In this document: positions 24,501 to 36,927 of the stretch, one piece after another | Numbering within the stretch: the first letter of the stretch is position 1 | How the letters are laid out: each line of letters opens with the position of its first letter | Assembly (NCBI RefSeq): GCF_000003815.2 | Contig: NC_049988.1 | Coordinates: 797,679-861,678 of the forward strand | Direction: 5' to 3' | From: Branchiostoma floridae | Taxonomy: Eukaryota; Chordata; Leptocardii; Amphioxiformes; Branchiostomatidae | Length of the DNA: 64,000 nucleotides | Position numbers and translations under genes: made by a program | The notes under the pieces: generated by a model | The model's database searches: none | Told to the model about the DNA's origin: nothing | Seen by the model: the letters and a program-made list of their open reading frames with translations, nothing else

Positions 24501-27500
24501 CCAACCATTTTAGTGTTTTATCCCCCTTTCATTCGGTGTATATTTAGACATTCTTCTCTCAGTCTTAGCTTTCCTCTAGTAGCTCTGAAGTTTCAGAACA
24601 GTATCTTTCACTTGAAATCGTCATAGGTTATGTTCAAAAAGCGTTCGATCCCAGAATGAGAAATGAATGTTTTAGTCTACTCATCATAGGTTATGTTGAA
24701 AAAGCGTTCGATCCCAGAATGAGAAATGACTGTTTTAGTCTAATCAGTGACCAGGCCAGACGAGTGTTGGCGGGAAGGAGGGGAGTAATCCTATTAAACA
24801 GCTCAATCGGTTTACAGTGGAGTCTCTGTCCAAACAGTCTCCGTTCGCGTCTCATTGTAACTGTCGTCTGGCGGGTTTGTTAGTGTTACTGCTTTGTAAG
24901 TTTTTAGATCATCATTACGGCAGTGAAGTTGGTTGCATGGACTTATTCTACTGGTTAGAACTTTAATACATATTCTTGCCAATATTGGCGAAGATGTTGG
25001 CTTTACCTTTGAAAAAAGCTATATTTTGGCGTATGGTGGAAAGTAGACAGCTCAAACTATTTGTGGAAAATCAGGATATTTCGTAGGTGGGTAGGTGTTA
25101 TGGACGTCAGTGTCGAGAGACAAACGTCAAGTTCGATAATGGGCCTCGCGGCGGCTTCCTATGGTGCTGCGGGAGACTTTTGATGTTTTGGCGATTCACC
25201 TGTGCCAGGTTTCGAAACCGGCTGCCGTGTTTATCAGTTAGTATGGGAAACCAACTTGATAACCTGTCGTTAGAAATCAAGAACTGGAAGTATGATTTGT
25301 AAGATTCGATGTTCAATAACTACAGAAAGGTTTATATTTTGCACAAACGCTTATATTCATATCGGTGACGTAAAAGAAAGGAAAATAGCATGAGTGAAGA
25401 AATTCCAGATGTGATTCCATAATTTGACAGTTGGATGATGTAGACTTAAGTCTAGTGGCTTTTCGGGATATTTATAACCAGATTGATGTGAAATAGAGTT
25501 TTGTCTTAGAGTGTCTACAAAGGTGTTAATGGTGTCAAATGCATCTGAGAGATTGTCTTTAATAGATAAGAACTTGTCTCGACTCTCGACATAGTTTTTT
25601 CGTTGCAACCCCAGTGTCTTTGTACATCTATCTCCTGTTGTTCAAAGGAGTGTCTAAACCAGTGTATTGCATTTGTGCACAAAACTGTTATACTTATGTT
25701 ACTCTAACATCGATACTAACTAGCAAGTCATGATTGGACACATCTAGCAGTTTTCTTTGGAACTGCAGGGGGCGTTTCAGTTACAGATTTTGAAACAGGA
25801 CAAGTCAGAAAAAGAATTTGTAAGGATTAAACTTTTCCCCTATTTGACCTGCAACTTTTTTGAAGGCCAGGGTATATCAGTTATACAAATAACTTAATAA
25901 GAACTTCATCTGCGCAATTATGAGATCAATTTATTTTCAAAATGTACTGATGAAAGGAACTTCATATTCAGTACATGGTTCAAAATGAACCTGATTTGTT
26001 GTATATTTCCATTGTCCAGTGGGAGTCTGTTAGCCTGAGTGCCATGCTTTGCGTCTTTCTACCAAGCCTATCAAGTACTGGGGTCCGGCTCCGGCACATC
26101 CGGCCTGTTTAGGTTCTGCTTTACAGCACTATCAAGTATGTGTGGGGTGGGTGGGGGACCAGTCAAACTCTGGAAACCTGCTCTAGACATGGCACTGAGC
26201 AGAACCTTACATCGACTGGTTTCTTCCTAGTCCTGACCTCAACTCAGAGCTAGCCTCCGTTGCAGTCTTCGAACGGGGCTGGTTTTTATTTTAGGGGACG
26301 TTGGTTCGCGATTTTCAACTTCAGCTAGGTTCTCTTTTGCCTTCCTCGGCAAACTCCCTTTCCCGGCACAAGAGAAGATAGTCAACGTTGAAAATCGCGA
26401 ACCAACGACCCCCCCCCCCCACTCCCACCCCTAGAAATCTAAAAACCAGCCCCGTTCAAAGACTGCAACGGAGGTTAACATCGACAGGCTTTCTACTAGT
26501 CCTCAACTCCGAGCCAACTATTAAGATCTGGCATAGGATAAATGGCCATGGTAAAACATGCCTACTTTACATATCAATTAAAACAGGTAGCACTGGCGCC
26601 CTCTCCATTCTAAAGGAATCGGGCCATTGTTTGCCAGCCAGCGCGCGGCGACTACTCAAGAAACAATGGGCCGGTGGGTAAACTGGCGGCGCCACTCGCT
26701 ATCTCAGCCGATAGCGAAGTTACTCACTGGTCGGGCCAAGGAGGGCTGAGGGGCAGTGGTGGTACACACAGGAATTACAGACAAGTGCCCAGTTTTGTCT
26801 GCACTCAACACGGTGTTGTGGTGGCCACCAGGCAACCTGAAAACTACTCTCTCCTCACTGCAAGCAAGGGGGTCTATCTCTTGTCAAAATCAGAAACAGG
26901 TTAAAAGATATGGCTTGAAAAAACAGACGGAATCTTGCCATCGCTCACTAAACGTTTGCTATCCATGTATATAAAGATCTAAAAAAATGGTGGCAAAAAA
27001 AAAAAACCTTTCCAAACACAGGGTCATGTAATAAAAAAATAACTCTTAAAATATATAGTTTTATCGGTGGCCATGACTCCAATGGGATATTTACAGTCAT
27101 GCTACTAACCAAACAAGACCAAAGTGTTGCCGGGTTTTATCTGGGTTTAAAACCTCATTAGCATCAACTCAAACAGACAGACAGAATTATGTAAATGATG
27201 CACTTATTTGCATAAATTATATCCACTCATGTTTTGTCCACCCTGCATTGCTCGTGTCACATGCATGGAATTCCCGTGTTAAATTGAAAATACTGGAATT
27301 ACAAGATTTCCTCGTTAATTATGCAAAATTAGGCATCCCGACTATTGAAATGAGGTCATATGAAAATCTACACGTTTGTTTTGGATTTATCTTCAGAGGA
27401 AAACGACTTTGCCGTTTCTAGTTTGAAAATGGTAAATGGGAAACATAATCTTAAACCGGAAATGATTCCAATACGTAGCCAGAAACAGTATGTGATAATC

Positions 27501-30500
27501 AGTATACAAAACGGTAGAGTATAGTAGAGTATTGAATAGAAACTTCTAGCTTACTTCGCATAATACAATGTACTAATAGAACGTGAAACTATTATTGTAG
27601 ATTTGGAGTATGTACTTGACAATACCAATACTACAAACTGCTATTCTTTGTTCCCCAAAGTTCTGTAAATGCCGCCGTAAGTTTGCATAGAATGTTGCCA
27701 CGATACGTAAATATTTATCATACTCATGTATGTATGTATCATACTTCAACATAACAAATATTGCGTAAGACTAAAGAACCTACCTAGGTGGTAGAAGTTA
27801 ATCGTTAGAAATATTGCTGTGTCACAATGTGACTTTTGTAAACACGGTTGTCAAAATTTGGGGTCAAATCCGTCATTTGACACCAACGTTTGTATTTAAA
27901 AGGGCACGTTTACTTCTGGCTTGAGACGAGAGATAAAGAACTTAAGTAATAACAACGATCAAGCTACAATCTCATCCTACATTTGAAACTGATCTAATTT
28001 TAGAGAAATTTTGTTCATCAATTCCAAATAAATCTAACTAACATCAATAGTCGTCGATGAAGATTAGACATCCAGGTAATAAGATATGCCAAAAAGCAGT
28101 TACTCAAGCAACTGGGTATGATTTTGAAACATCAATATTGACAAGTAAAGTGTTAGTTCAAGTTGCTTAGAATGCAAATGTCAATATAATGATATACCAG
28201 CCCGTCGAAAACGATCCCAAACAAGGGTTGAAGATGAACTCCACTTTCTATCGACATGACTAGCTACAGCCTCCATTGCAGTCTTCGAACGGGGCTGTTT
28301 TTTGTTGGGGTGGGGGGCGTTTGTTCGCAATTTTCAACGTTGGCTAGGTTCTCTTGTGCCGAAGAAGGGAGTTTGCCGAGGAAGGGAGTTACATGTCCCA
28401 CTTATATTGAAGTGACTCAGAGAAAAGCCAGTCGGGCTCCCCATGGCCCATCGGAACCATCACAACATGGAGGTAAAATTAGACATAACGAGGGCCAAAT
28501 GTCTGAGAGGCTTTCTGTTCGCCACCTTTTCTTTATATAAACTTGACCTTGGAAGTCCCATATCTCATCCGAGAGAGAAAATGCTGCGTAGTTAAGGTGG
28601 ACTACTACAGCACGTCTTCATTTAAATTGGCTCGGGTCCTTTGGCGTCTTGAACCGCGGAAGTGAGAAGTGTACATACTCGGACAGACGTTTGGATACCG
28701 TATTAGCGTCCTTACATCAATTGTCGCCAATTAAGATGACGGATTGTAGAGTCTGGTGGAGCCGCCAGGCGCCTACCCGCCAAGTCCCGGTATGTATGGG
28801 CGGAATTCGGGGCCACAGGAATTTCTGCACACAGTCACGTCATACATTTGGCCAGTATCAGGGCTCGTCTCTGTGCTTTGATACAGGCGGCGGACTGTGT
28901 ACTAAGGACGGGCCTGCGAACTTTCAAGTTAACAAGGCAGAAAAATCGAAAATGTCTCACTCACCAATTAGGGCGTGCCGTTTCTTTCAGTAAAATACGC
29001 GCCTTTAATGTATGAAAATCCAATAAAAACAGTATTTTTCTTGTACTGCAAGTATATATGATCTTCCGTAAATACTGTATCTGACCATTGAAACTTGCAA
29101 TTTGCCATTATCCGCAAGAGGCCGCCCTGTTCGTGCAACACCTCACCACAGCACACTCAGGACAAAACAACGTACATGTACCGTACAACAACGTACAAAT
29201 CAACGTACGGAAACTTTCCCGCCTAATTCTGTCAGTAACAATCTTTCGTCTCAAATCCTTTTATATCAGGAGGAATTAATTACAAAGAATTTATGAACAG
29301 CCTTTTTGAGCCGAACTATTTTTGTAAGACCATCTCTTTGAGTTTTAGCACATCAGCAGTTGATATTTTCCAATAGATGATTCATCATTTAATACATAAT
29401 CGTCATAATCAGCTGACCTGTTGTAGAATTCCACTTGTGGTGGAGTACGCGACGTTCGTTTAGGAAAACAATACTGAAAATGAACTTAAAGTTCGAGGGG
29501 ATTTACTTTCGCGGTAGAGGGAAAATGGAGTGTTCGCGGTGGTTTTAAGTTTGCGGTAGCACCATAGACTGTAGTCAAACACTATAATGGAAAAATGCTC
29601 GCGGTGCTTTTCAGTTCACGGTGAAGTGACCACCGCGAAAATATGAACATTACCATGCATAGATTATGTAAATGTGATAGTGATTTGTGTGAGATGTTTT
29701 TCTTGTATGATATGAATGGTTCCACTTTCTATGTCCCTCCTCAGCTGAAATCCGCTGTTACTGCAACACGCCGACCTGTGTGACGACTGGGTACATGTGT
29801 AAGTCCGAGCTGGGGATCTGTTACTCCGATCTGGTGGGAGACTACCGGAAACACTCTCCGCCCGAACACGGCTGCATCGACCACCGACCGGAGTCCAGAA
29901 GTCCGGCGCTCTGTCCGGACGGTCCAGCCGATGGACACAGCAGGGACTGGCCGCTGGTTCAGTGTTGTAGAGAGGACATGTGCAACTATAACGACTTACC
30001 CGGGATGACGTTTCAGACTAGCAGTGATAGAACAGGTACAGACGAATTCTCCAACGCAAAGTTCATCTAATCTCCAAGCAGATCCTACGGTAGCATAAGA
30101 TAGTATCAAAAATTGGCAGAGGATGGAAGCCGGCTTGGACTTAGGTCACATTTCCAAACCGGGGCCCGACCGGGCAGCTTTTGGGAGCGAAAAGAATGAT
30201 ATAAAATGCATCATAATACACAAAATGTCGAAATAAGATTCATGGACATGATTTGTGTATATTTCTAGGTATACATCAGGTATACATTGTTATTTTTCGT
30301 TTCTTAAAACATCCCGGCCGGGCCCCGGTTTTGAAATGTGACCTTAGCCTTACGTGTGTGTTTCGCTACAAGGCAAATGTACACCTCTTGGCTGACTACA
30401 CTCCTTGGCCAGTTTGGTACTATCTCATGCTAACGTAGGATCTGCTTGGAGATTAGAATCCAACGGCAGACCGCCTGTTGTACAACAGAGTAGTACAGAG

Positions 30501-31319
30501 GGTGAAACAAGATACCAGATAGTATTCTAGGGTCAACATCTAACCTCGTATGGTCGAACTAGATGTCGTGCTAGATTAACGACTGAAGTTTCGCTGATGA
30601 CAGAAATATGCGAAAGATTTCTTTCTAAAAGTGTTTTTAAGAGACAGTATTCATAAATCGGTTATCGATAACCACGCGGCTTTGTTGAACTGTTGAACAA
30701 CATACCGTTATTTCGGAATAGATTACAATGAACAGGTACGACGTAGCTTATTTAATATGCCCGTATAAGTGAAACATTATTGACACACGATAAAAATTAT
30801 TGATTTTTCTACAGCACTCTGTAACTTGTTGCTATGAATATTTTGAAGACACCCATGTATGATTCTGTAGTTTTCTGACTCATAATTTTGATATTTTGTC
30901 TCCCAGATCACGAAAGACGGAGCGACTGGTCACCTGTTGGTCCTGATGAACTACCGAGTAGCAGCGCCATCTGGTTCCGAGCGGCTGTCATTGCAGTTCC
31001 CATCACCGGCGCCGTCATCCTGTCATTTCTAGTCTTCGTTGCGATACGGATGCTGAGGAACGAGGACAAAAGACACAGAAAAAGACACCAAATACTCTCC
31101 GCATTGCACCGCGGTTACCCCTACTCACAGAAGACTTTTATTTCTGTGCGGACTAGAGACGTCGAAAACGAGTTGACATCAACACCATCAAACTCTGTGG
31201 CAGACGACAGTCCGTTGTCGACAAGTGAGACTAAAAAAGACATTTGCACCAGTCATAGCAACGTTACGTTAGTGCACTGGGAAAAGTGTGACGTCACAGA
31301 AAGCATTGACGTCATTTGA
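21556..31319 (+). CDS. BAMBI: BAMBI, BMP and activin membrane-bound inhibitor, complete
   Basis: Three exons, 21556-21643, 29745-30035 and 30907-31319 (TGA 31317-31319), join in phase 1 at both junctions. The 263-aa protein compares with 260 in human. Exon 1 encodes a signal peptide with hydrophobic FFLASLLVAVV. Exon 2 is the three-finger receptor-like ectodomain: EIRCYCNTPTCVTTGYMCK starts it, and the cysteine box QCCREDMCNYNDL closes it. Exon 3 carries one transmembrane segment (residues about 152-175, inside WFRAAVIAVPITGAVILSF) followed by the basic RMLRNEDKRHRKRH. The roughly 85-residue tail keeps LVHWEK near the end and has no kinase domain. BAMBI is a decoy type I receptor that blocks TGF-beta/BMP/activin signalling at the plasma membrane. 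The match of WFRAAVIAVP and the cysteine frame to vertebrate BAMBI is strong. Candidate poly(A) signals are at 31670 and 31683. Confidence 0.96.
22600..22830. repeat. Degenerate tandem repeat 'tgttcctgtcaa..gtactgttgaca'
   Basis: In BAMBI intron 1, about four copies of a roughly 55-bp unit made of 'ttcctgtcaa(c/t)aag' and 'gtac(t)gttgacag' modules, which are themselves near-palindromic. Confidence 0.65.
23284..23590. mobile_element. Diverged relative of the element at 42028-42908
   Basis: Shares in order: 'cctcgcctagaaataaagtacacaactcaa' (compare tcaccaagaaataacaagcacaactcag), 'gagctgcgacctgagatgtg', 'tggaaagtaatgacc' and 'gatattgataaaagacttca'. It lies in BAMBI intron 1 and is coding-free. 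Confidence 0.6.
24621..24746 (+). repeat. 63-bp tandem duplication
   Basis: Two copies of tcataggttatgtt(c/g)aaaaa, then gcgttcgatcccagaatgag, then aaatga.tgttttagtcta, beginning at 24621 and 24684. In BAMBI intron 1. Confidence 0.9.
26251..26477. mobile_element. Foldback element, complete hairpin
   Basis: The left arm (cctccgttgcagtcttcgaa .. acgttggttcgcgattttca) is mirrored by the right arm (gttgaaaatcgcgaaccaac .. gactgcaacggagg). About 227 bp in total. A half copy lies at 28269-28391. The flanks carry a short direct repeat (catcgac..ggttt / catcgacaggcttt with tagtcctca), possibly from the insertion. Confidence 0.85.
28269..28391. mobile_element. Partial copy of the 26251-26477 foldback element
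   Basis: Contains cctccattgcagtcttcgaa, acggggctg and caattttcaacgttggctag, then gaggaagggagtt. Only one arm and the loop are present. In BAMBI intron 1. Confidence 0.75.
29486..29655. mobile_element. MITE family B, diverged copy
   Basis: Shares 'cttaaagttcgaggggattt', 'ttcgcggt', 'cgcggtggttttaagtttgc' and 'ggtagcaccat' with 936-1140. Lies about 90 bp upstream of BAMBI exon 2. Confidence 0.7.
30069..30455. mobile_element. MITE family C with CTCCAAGCAGATCCTACG termini
   Basis: Inverted terminal repeats of about 40 bp (atctccaagcagatcctacg and its inverse cgtaggatctgcttggagat) bound 387 bp. A second inner inverted pair (aggtcacatttccaaaccgg / ccggttttgaaatgtgacct) makes most of it foldable. 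It sits 33 bp after the BAMBI exon 2 donor. Related pieces lie at 47695-47828 and 49800-49832. Confidence 0.85.
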
Positions 31320-33553
31320 TTGACAGTACAGAACGGAGCTAGAGTGGGGGTGGTGGTCACGTGACCGGACAGCTGGTACTGTCTGCCAACATATTAAATA
31401 TGTCTATTCATAACATAGCGATTTCACAAGCAATAACAATATTGTGATGCGTTGCTATCGTCAGGGAGGCCATCTTATGTATAACAGCTCCTACACTTCA
31501 ACACTCGCACTGAAGTCGACTTTTGAGTGTTGATCGTGATTTAAAGAATGTGGGGCGCACAGAGATGATATTGTATAGGGCTTTTTGATACTGCCAAAAC
31601 AGTTTGTTTGTTCGAATTATATTTATATTGCCATGCTACGTGGAATTGAAAAAGATGTGTACATTATGAAATAAAGAAACAGAATAAAACAATATGTCAG
31701 GCCAAAAGCGTCAATATATGAGTAACAGTTTATTTCACACTTGTCCATATATCAAGTCCGTATGAGTTATGTGTTAAATTACGTCTATACGCAGCCATAA
31801 ATAGCACATTTTTTATACAGTTAAGTATATTGGACATAAAGCAAGACCATAGCATATCCGGGATAAACAATTAAAAAGCGAAAGAGTATTTGGGGAAGGA
31901 CAACCTCAAGCCAACCATTCACACTTACGCCACATCTTCAGAAAAGACACTGGAGCTGTATCGGAACTTTATTCGAATCGACACACATGTTTATCAAGAA
32001 GCGGAAGTTTTGCTGCAGACGCAGGGTCAGCCGCCAGGAGACACATGGTCGACCTTGACCTTCGTCTTCATCCAACACCCATTGAGATATCAAATGTTAT
32101 CACAATATTTAAAAGTTATGCTAAATACAAATGTATCCAGAAACACACAGACACACACACACACACAAACGAAAAGACAACAAAACAAAAGCACAACAAA
32201 AATTCCACCTCCATTTTCATTAACTAAATCGCGGCCCACCGTACATTGTGGCCTACTAGCGGAGAGGGGACCAACTACAACCCAGGACAGCGGAGTTTGC
32301 GCTACACCACGGAATTTTGTTTCAAATTTCTTTTGTCAAATTTCTTGCAATATTGCGATTTTCACGCTGAAACTTCAAGCGTTCACTATTTCGTCATTTG
32401 AAATAGTGCTAAACTTAATTATTGCTTAATGACTTGCATAGACGTTTGTTTTAGTCAACAGACAAAAAGAAGAAATATACAAACAAAAAGATAACCTCGA
32501 CGCCTTTTGGGACATTAGACCTAAACATCTTCGGTTTCGCGTGCAACTCCCTGTGACTCTGTAGTGAGGCGTGTCTAGCATATGGAACAAGGTCATCAGG
32601 GCAGAAATCCAACCTTGACCTTTGTCTCCCCAACCCAGACGGACACAAACACGCACGCAGACAGGCAGAAACAATGAAAAAATTCCTTCGTTTACGGAGA
32701 TTTTGAAAATCCAATCATGGAAAATTCAGACAGCTGCATGAGGGGTAAAGATGGGCTCACACGTTCGTATACTAGTAATTTCAAGTGCGTACATTTAACG
32801 CCACCTAGCGTACCGCGCATGCATATCACGGAGCGGATATTAGGAGCCACAGCGGAACTCAACAATCCAGAGGCTCCCGATACGGAGAAATAAAAGAAAA
32901 TGTACTTCTGCTAAATGAACAACAACGATACCTACGTATCTTTTATCTTAACTTTCACCAAGAAAGTTATGTTGTCGTGCGCGCGTGTGTATGTGTGTGC
33001 GTGCGTGTGTGTGTGTGTGTATGTATGTGTGCGCGTGAGTGAGTATATGTGTGTGTTTATGTGTGTGTGCGTTTGTGTGTGTGTGTTTGTGTGCGTCTGT
33101 GTGTGTGTTTGTGTGTGTATGTGTGCGTTTGTGTGTATGTGTGTGTGTCTGTGTGTGTGCGCGCGTGTGCGTGTGTGTGTGTGCGTAATATTTGACCTGT
33201 AGTTAACATTGGTGAAGACCGATAAATTGTATTCAAATTAGGTAGTTTCTGGAACTTGATTTACATAATCAACGAGAATATTTGTATTCGATTTTGAAAA
33301 GTGATAGGAACTTCATACTCAGTACATGCGACTACTTTTGATTTATTAATTGACACAACAAAAGCACAGCGACTTTCGTAAGGTGCGCTACAACTAACAG
33401 CCATGACCATAATACCGCCAATAATGATAATACCTCCAAATAAAAGAAAGATGAGTGTAAGGAGATCTACTTGTGCAGGAACAGTAATTTGTGATATGCA
33501 CACTTCAGACATTCAGGTGTTCAGCACATCTTTAAAAAGCCTTCGATAACGAT
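31320..33553. other. BAMBI 3' UTR then intergenic, no further gene seen
   Basis: AATAAA at 31670-31675 and 31683-31688 probably end BAMBI transcripts. Then come a short (AC)n at 32142-32167 and a long interrupted (GT)n at 32978-33186. Open frames here are microsatellite artefacts or unrecognised. Confidence 0.6.
32978..33186. repeat. (GT)n microsatellite, interrupted
   Basis: About 210 bp of alternating GT with scattered GC and AT pairs, a potential Z-DNA former. It gives a Val/Cys frame with no gene meaning. Confidence 0.95.
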
Positions 33554-34235
33554 GCATTCAAATGACAATGACAATGACAATGACAATGACAATGATCTTT
33601 ATTTGCATGACCTTGCCCATATGGGCTAAATGCAGTAGTTACATAAAACGTTGCTGTAAAGAATCTTTACAGTGTCAGTGGGAGAGACAGAACAACTAAG
33701 GCTATGCCACACTATAAGTACATCTATCGTTTACAAAATAGTCAAATATGTAATGCTATACTATTCTACAATTTACATGTCTCTTTTCTCTTCTTGAAAC
33801 AAGTGCATATGAATTCACAGAGTTTTTGCAGTACAATGTTGTCAGATGATTTCATTATGTATACAAAAAGCTCATCTTTTACTAACTGTTTAGCTCGTGT
33901 ATCAAAATTCAGGGCATTAATAAAAGAATTACGTATATCACTATATAACTCACACTCCAATACAAAATGAACTTCATTTTCAATATCTTTGGCGTTACAA
34001 AGTGTACAGATTCTATCACTCGGATGAGTCCGGTTGTATCTTCCTACTTCTATTTGTAAAGGGTGATCACTAATTCTTAATTTAGCCATGGCTCGGCGAT
34101 GGCTGAAATTATGTATATTTAGGTACTGTTCTCTAAAACAACATAGCTTTTTGTACCCTCTTAAAGCTTTTCGTCTTGTGCAATTGATAACAGGAAAGAA
34201 AGGAACTACAGAGGATGTATAAAGGTACATAGCGG
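33554..34235 (-). mobile_element. Non-LTR retrotransposon, 3' end (5' truncated)
   Basis: Minus-strand frame 34230-33766 (154 aa) includes the Cys/His end typical of LINE reverse transcriptases: RISDHPLQIEVGRYNR, then RICTLCNAKDIENEVHFVLE and CELYSDIRN. The element ends at 33559-33596 in a hexanucleotide tail, (ATTGTC)n on the minus strand, as CR1/L2-like elements do. The reverse transcriptase core is missing, so it is a dead, 5'-truncated copy. The exact clade is uncertain. Confidence 0.85.
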
Positions 34236-35865
34236 CAGTTCACTTGTGCCGAATTTCTTCCTGGCAGTATTATGGGCCCCCCTCCATCCATGCGCCCGTT
34301 CTCCGCGCAATTCCGCGGTGTGTTACGATTGCCTTATTACATTTTTAGCAGGAAAAGATAGACACAAAAGATACACAGAAGAAGTTGTAAAGGTAGCTGT
34401 GACAGCAACATGTAACCGGGGAAAATGATGCGTTAGGTTACATAAAGCTGAATATCACCAGACACTTACAATATTTGTTGTTTTTGTCATCATTTGCATA
34501 ATTAATTAAGAAATGCTACATACAATAGCTTCCTGAAAAGGATATTTGTAACATATGTGATTTGGAAAGATGAGGTAATAAATTCATGTACATCATTCTA
34601 ATAAGAGACTTCTTTGCATACCATTTGCACTGTAATGAGACAAATTTACCTGACGAAGGTATGAGGTCGTGGAACTCTAGTTACCAATGCATTTGTTACA
34701 TTCTTGCCAAATGACATGTTGGAACCCATGGGAAGAGGTCACACAGGACTGCGCACTCAATATCCGGGTATCATTCGTGTCAATCTTATACAAGCGGACT
34801 AGATTCTATATGTAGAACGACGTTTACGTGTTTGTCTTTTTCAGGTCGAAGGTGCTGTTTTCAACACTGTGTTGTTTTCGGTGTTGTCGGTCTAGTGCCT
34901 CAGTACTAGTAATTGTGCCATCAACCTACGCAGTTTATAAATTGTGTCCATTTCGTATTTTTAGTGGTAGAAACGCACAAGAAAACGGATATCGGGAAGT
35001 TAATTTGGTTATACGACCGCTAAAGTCAGGGTTAGAGTGGTTCGGTTACTCGTGCACAATAACTGAATAACGCTATACTGCTGTATCGAACTCTGACCAA
35101 AGTCTATACTCTGTGTACATTGGCATTCTTCACCATCGCCTACCAGAACGACTGAAATCGTCTCAATGGAAAAAGATGGAAAAAAGAAATATTGAAAGTT
35201 ATAAAAAAAACGAGGTAGGCTATAGATCATGTGATTATAGTTTAAGATAGTTTCGCATTTACTTTCACAATATACCTTTCTGTGATATTTTGGTATAGCA
35301 ATCAGCAGCTATGGCCACTATCATCCCTCCAAATTATCCCCTACTTCACACGATATAGGACAGGCATTAGCGGAACACGCCCATGGTAACTATTACCTAA
35401 ACAGCCCCTCCTACCTACATAACATCACCATCGCTACATATCAACCATCCATTCACACCTATCTTTTAATCGACTAACTCGTAATACAGTTTAGCTTAAT
35501 CGACCACATATGTATTGGCGGTTGCTAGGCGAAAGTGTGTAGGCGATCAGCAACATTGGCTTAATGAGCTATCATTTATGCCGGAACATTGTTAAAAAAG
35601 CTATCAATTGTCCTCTAATAAACAAGCCATTATATGCGGGGAGGGTGTGATATAGGCCGTGGTAAGGCTAGGTAAACACAATCACCGTTCATGTCAGCTT
35701 ATACGTCATTAATTACGTGCATAGTCCTTGTGATTCAGACCGACCCCCCGCTGAGAATCACGCAGTTGGGAGGTTTTAAGTCAGACTCCCGTTTTGCGCT
35801 GCTTACACCAACCACTACTCACCAAGCACCTCCAGATTTGTCCAGTAACATCCCTGAGGACTACC
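34236..35865. other. No gene seen
   Basis: Intergenic sequence before the sialyltransferase gene; no exon or clear repeat recognised. Small frames at 34828-35070 and 35009-35230 have no known content. Confidence 0.5.
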
Positions 35866-36124
35866 ATGGCCAGAGTTGCAGTTCCTTTGGTTTTGTTGGC
35901 GGTTCTGGCCGTAGTTGTGGAAGGTAAGGTTGTTCCAGTAGCTGCCTCTGCTCTTTTAACGACCTTTAGCATGTATTTTACTGTTGAGGTTTCTTTGAGT
36001 CCATACTGTGCAGACCTGGGACAACACAGATTTTGTGTTAGTTTTCGCATAAGTCTAAGAACTGTATTTCAGATAAATGTGCTCCTGGTGGCCTCCATGA
36101 GAGCTGACATTCTTCCGTCACCTT

Positions 36125-36368
36125 TTCTTTCTTTCTTTCTTTCTTCCTTTACGGCTTTAGTGCCCACGATCATGATGATGATTATGGCACGGTCTGTATT
36201 CAATGTTCTATCCGAAGACTATCCCTAACCGCAGTTAAGTACTCATTTCCATCTTACTGAAGCGGAAACTCGTGAAAAGTGCCCGACAAGATCGGTGACA
36301 TGACATGATTTGAACCCAGGACCTATCTGTTCTGGATCAAACACGTTGCCTTTACACCACGCGACCTC
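36125..36368 (-). mobile_element. tRNA-derived SINE
   Basis: On the minus strand the head has A-box-like gtggtgtaaaggc and B-box ggtcctgggttcaaatc, about 75 nt of tRNA-like sequence. It runs to a (GAAA)n tail at about 36125-36150. In intron 1 of the sialyltransferase gene. Confidence 0.75.
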
Positions 36369-36393
36369 ACTAAATCCTAACTCGCTTGTTCAG

Positions 36394-36667
36394 GGGCTCC
36401 TCCCGAGATTCGGCCGCAGAACCACGCTGTTGTCTCCGACCTACTGGCACAACTCTTCCAAGCCTCGCTGCAGTACCAAGAGACCAACCAGGCTCCACTG
36501 GTCAACCTACAGTCGCAAGAAACTGGCCGGGAGGTGGTCAGTGGTCAGAGCGGTCATCAGAGTGGTCAGGAAGTCCTGACGGGCGTTGATAACAACGGAA
36601 AGTCATTCGACTGTCGCTGCGATATCCTCAGTGCCTGGAGGGACCCATTTTGTGCTTATCTGTGTCA
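36394..36667 (+). CDS. Exon with endothelin-like cysteine pattern
   Basis: This 91-codon exon follows the hydrophobic exon 1 in phase and ends in a GTAAGT donor. It is Gln-rich (SGQSGHQSGQ), then reads FDCRCDILSAW and RDPFCAYLCQ. The CxC-x10-CxxxC spacing recalls endothelin's CxC-x7-CxxxC. The next in-phase exon continues YFNVTYGE then TRVVP, where big endothelin also has VVP. No dibasic site precedes the first Cys, and the continuing exons lead into sialyltransferase sequence. The simplest reading is a sialyltransferase stem; a separate secreted peptide gene is an alternative. Confidence refers to it being a real exon. Confidence 0.6.
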
Positions 36668-36708
36668 GTAAGTACCATTTCCAATCAGCTACCGTTTCAA
36701 AAACTACG

Positions 36709-36927
36709 GGTAACCTTTATCTGTGGGGTAACCCATATCCGTTGTTTTGAGAAGGGTATTAAGGAATATCAAGTGAACGGGTAGTTTCAAATTAGAATAT
36801 TGTCACTTGTATGCAAACAATATGAAAGATTGCAGTTTCGGCTTTCGTCGATTTGATATCCCTAAATACTCTGTCTTTAAAAACAACGGATATAGGTTAC
36901 CCCGCGGATAAAGGGAACAAGTGTTAG
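36709..36927. mobile_element. MITE family D, copy 1
   Basis: Ends are inverted: acctttatctgtggggtaac and gttaccccgcggataaaggg, followed on each side by (t)atccgttgtttt/aaacaacggata. Other copies are at 38032-38150 and 43413-43632. It starts about 40 bp after the exon 2 donor. Confidence 0.85.

Noticed and set aside
32915-33202. Val/Cys-rich frame; similar His/Thr frames at 46479-47036 and 47253-47522
   Set aside because: GT/AC microsatellites read as protein.
36661-36669. End of a short secreted peptide at TGT CAG TAA
   Set aside because: The unspliced reading stops right after the last Cys, but the sequence is a perfect tca|gtaagt donor that joins in phase to 40647, so splicing is favoured.
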